Positions 1 to 12,212 of a stretch of DNA of 64,000 bases are shown piece after piece; within the stretch, counting starts at the first letter, position 1; each line of letters opens with the position of its first letter. The DNA lies in contig OZ037767.1 of assembly GCA_964035545.1 (NCBI GenBank), forward strand, positions 31,729,628 through 31,793,627, read 5' to 3'. Both the position numbers and the translations under genes were made by a program. The stretch is from Bugula neritina (Eukaryota; Bryozoa; Gymnolaemata; Cheilostomatida; Bugulidae). Below the pieces are notes generated by a model. That model had not been told where the DNA came from. It searched no databases and saw only the letters and a list, made by a program, of their open reading frames with translations.

Positions 1-109
1 GTATAGTAGTACTGTATGGCAACACTGCATAATAATACTGTATATAGTAATACTGTATAGCTATCAGATACAGCTAACAGATAAGATATAATGTAACTAG
101 CTAGCAGTA

Positions 110-415
110 CGATGGGGTGAGCGGGTGAGGGGGTGAGCGGGTGAGGGGGTGAGGAGGTGAGCGGGTGAAGGGGTGAGGAGGTGAAGGGGTGAGGGATGAG
201 GAGATGAGGGGGTGAGGGGGTGAGGAGATGAAGGGGTGAGGGGGTGACGGGTGAGGAGGTGATGAGGGGGTGAGGAGGTGATGAGGAGATGAGGGGGTGA
301 GGGGGTGAGGTGATGAGGAGATGAGGGGGTGAGGAGGTGAGGAGATGAGGGGGTGAGAGGATGAAGGGGTGAGGAGATGAGGGGGTGAGGTGATGAGGGG
401 GTGAGGGGGTAGATA
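110..415. repeat. G-rich minisatellite in dynein intron 2
   Basis: Imperfect tandem repeats of GGTGAGG and related 6-9 bp words, interspersed with GATGAGG. G-rich on the + strand, so the dynein pre-mRNA is C-rich here. The 168-aa minus-strand frame through it (Ser/Pro/His/Leu) is real only over the exon at 428-609. Bases 1-109 are AT-rich intron with no other feature seen. Confidence 0.9.
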
Positions 416-427
416 GAAAGAGCTGAC

Positions 428-1460
428 CTGTGTTGGTCGTCAACAGTTTCAGTGCCTGCTGGCAACGGCAGCATGGTTTTCCCGCTGACCTGTCCTGACA
501 CAACGTAGACATTACTCTTCATGGTGTGTACGTGTCTGGACACGTCCTGTGAGATGACAGAGGGCCACTGGTGGTGGTTTCTGGGGTTGGTGAGGAGAGG
601 CACGAGTACCTGTAGGAGATTATATAATAATATTATATCATGACTAAATAATATTATATCATACCTAATTGATATAATATTATAACATAATATTATGACT
701 AAATGATATTTTAATACTATAGCTAAATAATATATTATAGCTATATATAAATAATATTACAACTAAATGATATGACATTATAGCAAAACAATACAATTAA
801 TATGTAATAATTACAAATAATATAATACTATGCACATGATAACATAGCAATGTTTTGTTATGTAATATGAAAATATTGTTATCATAGCTAAAAACTATAA
901 TATTATAACATAGATTTAAGTAATATAATATTGTAACAAAACATTATATCATAACATATTATTCTAATATTATAGCTGAAGAATACAATAATATAATCTG
1001 ATATTATAACTGAATAATATGGTATTATAACATGATAACATAATTGAATAATATAATATAATAGTAGTTTATTATAATAATATTCTATACTGAAACTCAC
1101 CCCTTCAACAAAAGAAGACAGCTGGTCAAGGGGGGAAGGGGATAAATCTCCGTAGTACAGTACTTCCTTCATATCAACTTCTTTTCCTATCAAATCCTTT
1201 CCTTTTCTCCTGAAGTAACACGCTTTAGACTTCAGGCTCTCTGGCCAACCATATGACACTGCAAGGGCACCTGCGCCAACTTGCAGTGTCATCACCATGT
1301 TGTCTGCTTTCTCGAAGAAGTCCATTATTACCAACTTGTTTTCCTCCACGCTGTACATCTTAGTAAATTTGTCACCTCGGATCTTGAGTGAGCGCAGTAC
1401 ATAGCCTGCTATAAACTCCACTCTCGCATCCTCCAAGTCTAAATCAGCAGCCATTTCCAT
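428..1460 (-). CDS. Axonemal dynein heavy chain, N-terminal exons (partial, DNAH9/11/17 type)
   Basis: Two coding exons of a gene that continues off the left edge. Exon 1 is 1460-1101 (120 codons, starts MEMAADLDLEDARVEFIAGY) and ends at a GTGAGT donor. Exon 2 is 609-428 and joins in phase (acceptor CTCCTACAG, donor CAG/GTCAGC). The joined protein carries GDLSPSPLDQLSSFVEGV, then NHHQWPSVISQDVSRHVH, then GQVSGKTMLPLPAG. This is the order and spacing of the extreme N-terminus (tail) of outer-arm axonemal heavy chains DNAH9, DNAH11 and DNAH17. The tail is where outer-arm heavy chains and intermediate chains assemble; the motor lies far downstream, outside the window. The assignment to the clade is from memory of those proteins; which paralogue it is cannot be settled from about 180 residues. 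Intron 2 opens with a GGTGA-type array. Confidence 0.85.
613..1094. repeat. AT-rich degenerate repeats in dynein intron 1
   Basis: Low-complexity stretch made of variants of AATAATATAATATTATAAC, too diverged for a clear period. Bounded by the donor of exon 1 (1095-1100) and the acceptor of exon 2 (610-611). Confidence 0.7.
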
Positions 1461-2119
1461 GTCTGACTGCTTGTGTAAAAGTTATATATTTCTTCAGCAA
1501 CTGTGCATTGTTTTACTCTGTAATGCTGCGCCTGCATGTAAATTATAGCTGTTTAGAAGTGAAGTCAAATGTTTTAGGCAACTATAGTTGCGGCTCTAAA
1601 ACAAAATATGTCTATTTTTAGGCTACAATAAAAAGGTGCTATTGTAATAAAGAAACAATAGTGTAATTGTAATAATAACTTTACTTAAGCCCGGCCCGTG
1701 TGTTGTATACAGAGGGAACATAATTACCTAAATGGAAGCCTTAAACTAATCATCACAATTGATACGAAATTATTGGAAGAAACAAAGTTGCATATTTTAT
1801 GTTTTATGCTTTATTTTGGTAAGAAAGCTAAAACAATCAAAATGGGCAGTATTCAAAGAAATATATAATCAAAGCTTATAACATAAATTAAATTAAAAAT
1901 TTAAATATAAAAGCACTATAAAACCTATAGACATAAAGACAGCCAACAGATGTAAAAGTATATTGAAAAAAGTATAAGACAATGCTATTCTCTCAGATGT
2001 TATTCATTCATTGTGTATCTGATATATACAAGACAGCAGCAATATCAATGCTCAAATTAACTTAATCTACATTGAATAACAGAAATGTTATGTTTTTGAG
2101 AAATAGCAAAAATAAAATA
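1461..2119. other. Intergenic: dynein 5' flank and 3' flank of the small repeat-protein gene
   Basis: No coding exon seen. The two genes lie head-to-tail on the minus strand with about 830 bp between stop and start codons, so the dynein promoter must lie here or extend into the neighbour. AT-rich, without an obvious TATA or initiator that I would defend. Confidence 0.6.
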
Positions 2120-2292
2120 TATCATAATATTATTATTTTTCGATACGTTAAAATGATTGTGAATGCTAATATTATACCACATGTTAATATCACATGTAAT
2201 ACCATATTACATGTTGATATCATATCACATGCTATAATATCATATCACATGTTAATATCGTCTCGCATGCCAATATTCTATCACATGCTAAT
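2120..2292. repeat. Array overlapping the stop codon of the 209-aa protein gene
   Basis: On the minus strand the coding end CGATATTAG/CATGTGAT is followed by related copies (GATATTAACATGTGAT and variants), about 8 imperfect units. The TAG stop at 2290-2288 is inside the first unit. Confidence 0.7.
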
Positions 2293-3591
2293 ATCGTGGG
2301 GTAGAGACTTTCATAATGTAGTTCATAGAGCCTCTATTCTTCATTGCATTCATCTCAGCTTCTGGTTTTATCCTTGGGCCGGGCCGATAGGTGACAGGAA
2401 GTGATGCGGGGCTGTGCAGCACCTTGCTCATTGCACTTCCTGTAAGACATATAGCCTTGTCACTAGACGGCTACTAGCATTATATATACGGTATATAGTA
2501 TATAGTTTAGCGTAGACTGTAGTATATAGTATGGTATAGTATATACTATATAGTATATAGTACAGCAAATAGTACAGTATATATAGTATATATACTGTAG
2601 ATAGTATAGAGTACAGTATATATAGTACTGTATATGCAGTACATATAGTATATATAACATATATAATATATAGACACACTTTACCTGTGCTCATTGTATA
2701 GTTAGACTCAGCTTCCGGTTTAACTCTTAGTTGAGGTCGAGGCGTCACCTCATTCTTCCCATAATTGGTAAGAAGTAGATTCATTCGTCCCCCTTTACTC
2801 TGCTCAGCATTGGCTGTAGCCTCTGGTTTTGTTGCTTTACATCGGACTGGCTCTCTTGGCGTCCCTCCAGTGGCACCTGTTTTACCACATGATACTCTGT
2901 TTACTTTACTTGTATGTATATATAGTACACATAGTACACATAGTATATATTATAGTATATATAGGTTATATATACTATAATATATATACTATAATATATA
3001 CTATATAGCATACATACTACATTATATATATGGTATGTATGTGAAGCTACCTTTAGACTGAAGTATATTTGCCAAAGTTCCTCTGTTTCTAATAATGTTT
3101 TCTCTCCCTTCCAAAGAGCAGTACCTGCCAGTAGAAACCTGCATTCTTGGGCTTTCAAATCGCTTGCCTTCCCAACTTAAGTCTAGACTCCCTCTATTCC
3201 TAAGAATTAGATGCACATGAGTTATTCTAACTTAATACTTCTATTTATTGTGTAGAACAATATACATGCATGTGGCTACGTATTACATATGTGTAATACA
3301 CAGTGTATTAGACACAGTGTTATATTATATACAGTGCATCATATATGTGTAATACCCTGTGTTTTATTATATATGTCTATTATGTCTATAATGTATATAT
3401 TAACATATTATGTCTAATACACTGTGTACTAGACGCAGTGACTAAAGTAAATACCTGTCAGCATTGTCTTGAGCTTCTGGTTTGATTCTTGGTCCAGGCC
3501 GTGGAGTTGGAATATAGTTTCTAGTATCAGAATCATAGGCTGGGTGGCCAGCAAATGGGGCCTTGCCAAGGGAGTTCTGAGTTACAACCAT
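2288..3591 (-). CDS. 209-aa KPEA-repeat protein, unknown function
   Basis: Four coding exons join in phase: 3591-3455, 3199-3051, 2876-2685 and 2439-2288 (630 nt including TAG). The start ATG lies just after an acceptor (TTCCTTGCATTAG), so a 5' UTR exon is expected; a good donor (CAGG/GTAAGTGC) ends one at about 4270. The protein begins MVVTQNSLGKAPFAGHPAYD. It repeats a proline/lysine module four times: RPGPRIKPEAQDNAD, CKATKPEATANAEQ, RPQLRVKPEAESNY and RPGPRIKPEAEMNA. Each is followed by NRGSL/NRGTL/GGRMN/NRGSM plus a hydrophobic patch. No signal peptide or membrane segment is visible; it is basic and probably soluble. I do not recognise the family. Short repeat proteins of this style include microtubule-associated ciliary proteins, but that is only a guess. 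The stop codon falls inside the first unit of the downstream repeat array. Confidence 0.75.
2480..3450. repeat. TATAGTA-type repeats in the three introns of the 209-aa protein gene
   Basis: Intron 3 (2440-2684), intron 2 (2877-3050) and intron 1 (3200-3454) consist mostly of degenerate TATAGTATATA, ACTATAATATAT and TACACAGTGTATTAGA words. The exons between them are clearly higher complexity. Confidence 0.75.
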
Positions 3592-3599
3592 TCTTACCT

Positions 3600-5700
3600 A
3601 ATGCAAGGAACAAACAAAGTTTCAGTTGTATGGACACCAGATGCCTTCACTTTATCAAAACAAATTTGTAAAGTTTAATAATTACAGCAATATTTAGATT
3701 AACAAAAACTCAAACATTGACATGAGCAGTAAATGGAAATCTAATTTACATTTTTTTTGTTATTGATTTGTTTATTCAACTATAAACATTTTTAAACTAA
3801 TAATCTCTAGAGCTGCGTGAAACACTTAGATTAAAACACCTTAAAATATAGATAGAAAATAAGTTTAAACATGTGATCGAATGCTTAAATGGTAGATCAA
3901 AATTTACTTGATAAACTTTTGAATAAGCAATAATATAAAAATTTACACAAATTAAAAAATATAAATTAATAGATAGCTACCAACATTTTTATTTTTCTGG
4001 ACAATTGACAGTTTGAAATATTAACTATTTTGTGTAAACATTTTTTGATGACAAAGTTTGTTAAAAAATGGCTTTAAAAACTTTAAGGTTGATTTAAATT
4101 TACTTGCATCAACTAAAGCCATTATGATTACTTCACTTAGCAGTTAGCTCGGCGTTTTGTTTGTGTGAACAAACTTCAAGACTTGATTGGGCGTAGTTAA
4201 CAAATGAATTAGGTAATTAACTTGAGTTATTTTGAATGACTTTTAAATATAGTTTATATTTGCACTTACCCTGACAGTGACACTTTTCTCTGTGATTGCT
4301 TCCTTATAAGTTATACGCCGTGGCTGCTCTAGTCACATTCACTGTTCACAATCAATCTTCTATTACACTTACAGTTGTTGCATTTGACGTCGTATAAAGT
4401 TTACAAGTTTCAAAAATGAAATAAAAGTGAAAAAATATTCTGTTTAGTTGCTATTTTAGCATTCTACTCATGTTTATTCAAAGAACAAAAATGAACTCCT
4501 ACGTTGGTGACAACAAAAGTACGTACAAAATATCAATATTAAATATTTATATATTATTTACAACTACTCTAGTTTATTGTGTTTCTGCGCAACAGGCTTT
4601 TTCCGTGCGACTCGCCAGAATAGTGTTAATTTGTCCAAATTGCTTGTTGCCGTCTGATACACATAGACTTATTACCCGACACTTCCGAATAAATGCGCGC
4701 ACCTGCTGACATTCTTGGCGAGCCTTTCACCGTTGTTTTTGCTTTTAATTCCATTTAATTGACAACATTCCTAAGCTAAGCTCGAAGTCCTACCCAAACT
4801 TGCATACATAAAGATAGTAAAACTAATAATGTAATACAAATAGTTTTGTTTTTATAATTAAAATTGTAATAATTTTAATTCTAGTAGTTATAGTAATACC
4901 TGCGGCTACTGCCTGCTTCCAGTTCTACTCCTAATCAGTGGACCAGAATGTAGTTCACTACTACTACTAGTACTTCAACTAGTACTACTTTAAGTTTAAT
5001 TTAAACTTGTAGTTGTAGTTAAACTTAATAATTATTATTATGATTATCATAATTTTACGCTTATTCTTAGTCTTATTCTCTTAGCCTTCCAGTTATGAGT
5101 TAAACTTAGTGTTATACCTATATTTATATCTATACTTTTAATTATACTATATTGAATTATTTAGTATAAATAGTCACTATGACTATAATAGTGTAATATT
5201 CATACTTACTCTTACTCTTAGTCTTATGATTATACATATAGTTATATTATATATAAGTTGTAGTACAAATATTACTATTAGTACTACTAAGCATACGTAT
5301 CGTTATACTTATAGGTAATCTTATAATAATAATCTTATTTTATATTTACATTACAGTTATATCTTATATGATAATAAGTAGGTTTGGCCTTGAGTGACTT
5401 TCTGACATTTAACTTTTGCTTCAAGATTGATAATAATATTGATAATAAATGTAATATTTGATGAATTACCAATTAATTTTAATGATTTACTGAAATTAAA
5501 TAATCATTTATCAAAGGCAGATGAATTTGAGTTTAATCAATTTAAAATTTAAAGACTGATTGATGATTGTCTTTGCAATTATCCTACAATATTAGATGAC
5601 TATCTCAAAATTGTAACTAAAGACTCACTCAGTACTAGTTAATGGGTATATTGCTTGGAGTATCAGTATTGCTGTTGGGTAAATAAATGCCGTTAGTTCG
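3600..5700. other. Divergent intergenic region between the 209-aa gene (-) and MAP3K4 (+)
   Basis: No further coding exon seen. A minus-strand 5' UTR exon of the 209-aa gene probably ends at 4270 (donor GTAAGTGC), placing its promoter near 4280-4420. From 4900 to 5340 the DNA is degenerate trinucleotide-like sequence (words such as TACTAGTACT and TAATAATTATTATTATGA). MAP3K4 transcription should start between about 5400 and 5776; an acceptor-like TATAGTTTACAG precedes the ATG. Confidence 0.5.
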
Positions 5701-5776
5701 ACCATATTGTCATTTTAATTCACACTCACTTTATATATAGTTTACAGTCAGACCTTCCACTCTTTGATGTGAGAAC

Positions 5777-8700
5777 ATGCAAAATGAGGCAGATCTATCA
5801 GCCGCCACTGTAACGTTTCATCTGCCGGAAGATAATGTGGATGATGAAGAAAGGTATCTACATTGTATCTACACTGTATCTACGCTGTATCTACGCTGTA
5901 CCTACACTGTATTTACACTGTCATATATCTACACTGTATCTACACTGTATTTACACTGTCATGTATCTACACTATCTTGCAGTACGTACCTGAACCACGC
6001 CACCGAGACTCTCCTAACACAAGCATGCAGCAGCACCGACGAAGACTACTCATTCGACAGACTCAACTCCAGTGACTTCTTTGACGCCCCAGAGGCTGTA
6101 TTTAGTGAGCCACAAATCCGTGGGAAGTATGTAATGTGTGTGCTATAACTAGTAGTAATGTGTGTTGTAACTAGTAGTAATATGTGTTATAACTAGTAGT
6201 AATATGTGCTATAACTAGTAGTAATATGTGCTATAGCTAGTAGTAATATGTGCTGTAACTAGTAGTAATATGTGCTGTAACTAGTAGTAATATGTGCTAT
6301 AGCTAGTAGTAATATGTTCTGTAACTAGTAGTAATATGTGCTATAGCTAGTAGTAATATGTGCTATAGCTAGTAGTAGTATGTGTTCTACTTCCAGGCGC
6401 ATATCTCAGGGGAAACAGAGAGTCTACCACAAGTCCAAGTCAGAAGAAAAGGATATAAAAAGGAGACACAGCGTTTCTAGAGACTTGAAACAGCAGACGA
6501 TCAGAGAGATGCAGGAAGAAGAAGGAATCAAGTGAGACAACTCCATAGTACCTTAAATCAGTGTGATAAATGTATAGTTAGATATAGTATAGCTGTGTAT
6601 AGTTAGATATAGTATAGTTGTGTATAGTTAGATATAGTATAGTTGTGTATAGTTAGATATAGTATAGTTGTGTATAGTTATATATAGTATAGTTGTGTAT
6701 AGTTAGATATAGTATAGTTGTGTATAGTTAGATATAGTGTAGTTGTGTATAGTTAGATATAGTATAGTTGTGTATAGTATAGATGTATAGTTGTGTATAG
6801 TTAGATATAGTATAGTTGTGTAGAGTTAGATATAGTATAGTTGTGTATAGTTAGATATAGTATAGTTGTGTAGAGTATAGATATAGTATAGTTGTGTATA
6901 GTTAGATATAGTATAGTTGTGTATAGTTAGATATAGTATAGTTGTGTATAGTTAGATATATAGTTGTGTAGAGTATAGATATATAGTTGTGTAGAGTATA
7001 GATATATAGTTAGGTAGAGTATAGATGTATAGTTGTGTAGAGTATAGATATATAGTTGTGTAGAGTATAGATATATAGTTAGATAGAGTATAGATATACA
7101 GTTGTGTATAGTATAGATATATAGTTGTGTAGAGTATAGATGTATAGTTGTGTAGAGTATAGATATATAGTTGTGTAGAGTATAGATATATAGTTGTGTA
7201 GAGTATAGATATATTGTTGTGTAGAGTATAGATATATAGTTGTGTATAGTTGGATATAGTATAGTTGTGTATAGTTAGATATAGTATAGTTGTGTAGAGT
7301 ATAGATATATAGTTGTGTAGAGTATAGATATATAGTTGTATAGAGTATAGATATATAGTTAGATATAGTATAAATGCAGATTATATACTCATTGCCCATA
7401 TTGTTATGTAACATACACTATCTTGTACACAGGAAGAAGCCTAGTAGAACTGAAACTAAACTCAGACATAAATCTCGGTCTATGGAGAGAGATGACAAGA
7501 AGAAGGTTCATGTGACGGTTACACAGCCATACGCAGTGAAGAGGTGCCTAATATAACGTTATAACTATAGCATGTGCTCACTATAACATGTAGTAGATGT
7601 GGTGCTCACTATAACGTGTGGTAGATGTGGTGCTCACTATAACATAATGTAGATTTGGTAGACATAAAGTTATACTGTGTTATACGCAGCCTAGATACTC
7701 CTGTTGTTGTTAAACAGGCAGGATGGCATAGCGTTTGATCCGAGTGTACCGAATAACAAAGAGGAGGCAGCCGAATATGGGATACCTCAGTGTCACGCGG
7801 GAGGGGATGCTAGAGACAGCGATGCTGAGAGGAAAATGTTTTACAAGCAAATAGTACTGGCTATGCAATTAGGTGGGTTGTATGCAGATATTAAGGTGGG
7901 TTATATACAGTTAGTAAGCTGGGTTATATACAGTTAGTAAGGTGGTTTATATACAGTTAGTAAGGTGGGTTATATACAGTTAGTAAGGTGAGTTATATAC
8001 AGTTAATAATATATATGTAGGTAAGAAGGTGTGCAGAGATAGAGAGGAGAGGGGGAGAACATGTCACGAGAAGCTGTTCCCTCTACAGAGACAGTACAGT
8101 GGTATTATTTATACTGGAAGAGACAGGCGGACCTACACAGAAGATTTGTATGTGGCTCTGCAGGCGCATCGCAAACTCCAGTACGTCTTACATCTCTGTC
8201 TAGTTGTAACCCATGTGTATTAAATCTCTTTCTAGTTGTAACCCATGTGTATTACATCTCTGTCTAGTTGTAACCCATGTGTATTACATCTCTTTCTAGT
8301 TGTGATTATTATGGTATTACCTGCTGAGTATATAATATATTACCTGCTGAGTATAAAATATATTACCTGCTGAGTATATAATATATTACCTGCTGAGTAT
8401 ATAATATATTACCTGCTGAGTATAAAATAATTTATTGTAGGTCTGTTGAGGATTACTCCCTCTGGATAAATACGTGTCGAGAGAAAATTCCGGATCGCAT
8501 TGCCTCCATTAACAACTTTCAATTCGTACAGGAGAGTCCTTATTCATATGACGTCTGGTATGTTATATATTATACTCACATACTGTATATACCTATACAC
8601 CGTATATACTTATACACTGTATATACTTACACACTGTATATACTTATACACTGTTATACTTATACACTGTATATACTCATACACTGTATATACTTATACA

Positions 8701-11700
8701 CTGTATATACTTATACACTGTATATACTTATACACTGTTATACTTATACACTGTATATACTCATACACTGTATATACTTATACACTGTATATACTTACAC
8801 ACTGTATATACTTACACACTGTATATACTTATACACTGTATATACTTATACACTGTATATACTCATACAGTGTATATACTTATACACTGTATATACTTAT
8901 ACACTGTATATACTTATACACTGTTATACTCATACACTGTATATACTTATACACTGTATATACTTATACACTGTTATACTTATACACTGTATATACTCAT
9001 ACACTGTATATACTTATACACTGTATATACTTATACACTGTATATACTTATACACTGTTATACTTATACACTGTATATACTCATACACTGTATATACTTA
9101 TACACTGTATATACTTATACACTGTATATACTTATACACTGTTATACTTATACACTGTATATACTCATACACTGTATATACTTATACACTGTATATACTT
9201 ATACACTGTATATACTTACACACTGTTATACTTATACACTGTATATACTTACACACTGTATATACTTATACACTGTATATACTTATACACTGTATATACT
9301 TATACACTGTATATACTTATACACTGTATATACTTACACACTGTATATACTTATACACTGTATATACTTACACACTGTATATACTTATACACTGTATATA
9401 CTTATACACTGTATATACTCATACAGTGTATATACTTATACACTGTATATACTTATACACTGTATATACTTATACACTGTTATACTCATACACTGTATAT
9501 ACTTATACACTGTATATACTTATACACTGTTATACTTATACACTGTATATACTCATACACTGTATATACTTATACACTGTATATACTTATACACTGTATA
9601 TACTTATACACTGTTATACTTATACACTGTACATACTTATACACTGTATATACTTACACACTGTATATACTTATACACTGTACATACTTATACACTGTAT
9701 ATACTTATACACTGTATATACTTATACACTGTATATACTCATACACTGTATATACTTATACACTGTATATACTTATACACTGTATATACTTATACACTGT
9801 ACATACTTATACACTGTATATACTTACACACTGTATATACTTATACACTGTATATACTTACACACTGTTATACTTATACACTGTATATACTTACACACTG
9901 TTATACTTATACACTGTATATACTTACACACTGTATATACTTATACACTGTATATACTTATACACTGTATATACTTATACAGTGAGTTGCTAAGTAACCC
10001 CTTCTCCATATCTGATGAGTATCTGAACAACGTTGAGGCAGCCATTGAGCAAGTTGAGAGAGTTCTCGAGTCTATTGACATGATCCTGTCCTTGTACCCT
10101 AACAGCAAATCGCTAAGGAAAGATCTTGACGTGTCAAACTCAAGTTGTGTTGACTACCAGGTAAGGGATGTATATATACTATACCTGATATATATACTCT
10201 ACCTGATGTATACTCTACCTGATGTATACTCTACCTGATATATATACTCTACCTGATATATACTCTACCTGATGTATACTCTACCTGATATATACTCTAC
10301 CTGATGTATACTCTACCTGATATATACTCTACCTGATGTATACTCTACCTGATGTATACTCTACCTGATGTATACTCTACCTGATACATACTCTACCTGA
10401 TATATATACTCTACCTGATATATACTCTACCTGATATATACTCTACCTGATGTATACTCTACCTGATATATACTCTACCTGATGTATACTCTACCTGATG
10501 TATACTCTACCTGATGTATACTCTACCTGATATATACTCTACCTGATATATACTCTACCTGATATATACTCTACCTGATGTATACTCTACCTGATATATA
10601 CTCTACCTGATGTATACTCTGCCTGATATATACTCTACCTGATGTATACTCTACCTGATATATACTCTACCTGATGTATACTCTACCTGATGTCTATATA
10701 ATGTATTCTGTAGAAAAGAATCAGTGCTCTCACCATGTGGCTGAATATTGCTGAAGGTTTAATCTCTGCTATTAAAAAAGTTGGAAAAAGAATTGGAGTG
10801 GCAAAAATGTTGAGTGTAAGTGAGACGTAAATATTATATCATGTTTTATATATACAATATCATGTAATTACGTTATTATATTATATAACATAAATAATAT
10901 GTCTGTATGTTACACACTATTCTATGTTGTATGTTACACACTATTCTATGTTGTATGTTACACACTATTCTATGTTGTATGTAACACACTATTCTATGTT
11001 GTATGTAACACACTATTCTATGTTGTATGTAACACACTATTCTATGTTGTATGTTACACACTATTCTATGTTGTATGTAACACACTATTCTATGCTGTAT
11101 GTAACACACTATTCTATGTTGTATGTTACACACTATTCTATGTTGTATGTTACACACTATTCTATGTTGTATGTTACACACTATTCTATGCTGTATGTAA
11201 CACACTATTCTATGTTGTATGTTACACACTATTCTATGTTGTATGTTACACACTATTCTATGTCTGTATACAGATTCAGTGGCCGTTTGTTGACCCCGTA
11301 GAGACTGCTGCCAACAGCTCCATACAGAGTGCTGCCACAATTTCTACTACCAACGGTTCTGTGCCCAACTCTCCCTCTGATGGAGAACTCGATGAAAGGT
11401 GCCTCAGTACTGCCGCTCATCTTGCTAAGAAGGTAGGGGCGTAGCACTGTACACCCGTACTCCTGTCCTGTCTCCACCAAACACTAACTGGTACCATGTT
11501 CTGCTACAGGTAACATTCGATCAGGGCACGCCTCTCTCCAGCAGTCCTGTATCTTCTCTCCAACCAGAGCCCTCCAGTGACTCTCTGACAGCAGGCAGCA
11601 AACACATGGTCACGTCCTCTTCCTTCCCTCTCATAGATGTCACCTCTTCACCCACTGCGTTCTATAGACCTGTTGTGGACAAACTGCTCAGGTACGTAGT

Positions 11701-11785
11701 CAGCTCAGTGGTAGTAGTAGTGGTGGTGGTGGTGGTAGCAGTAGTAGTAGTAGTAGTGGTAGTAGTGGTAGTAGTGGTAGTAGTG

Positions 11786-11876
<91 letters not shown>

Positions 11877-11962
11877 TAGTAGTAATAGTGGTAGTAGTAG
11901 TAGTGGTGGTAGTAGTAGTAGTAGTAGTGGTAGTAGTAGTAGTGGTAGTAGTGGTAGTAGTG

Positions 11963-11993
<31 letters not shown>

Positions 11994-12073
11994 TAGTAGT
12001 AATAGTGGTAGTAGTAGTGGTGGTGGTAGTAGTAGTGGTAGTAGTAGTAGTAGTGGTAGTAGTGGTAGTAGTG

Positions 12074-12110
<37 letters not shown>

Positions 12111-12169
12111 TAGTGGTAGTAGTAGTAGTAGTAGTAGTGGTAGTAGTAGTAATAGTGGTAGTAGTAGTA

Positions 12170-12212
<43 letters not shown>

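Noticed and set aside
4470-4709. 79-codon + frame upstream of MAP3K4
   Set aside because: No homology, no splice support, divergent promoter region; treated as chance.
8500-10238. Overlapping + frames of 270-497 codons (YTLYILIHC repeats)
   Set aside because: Pure intronic minisatellite of MAP3K4 intron 7; only the parts at 8441-8557 and 9983-10160 are exons, in the phase given.
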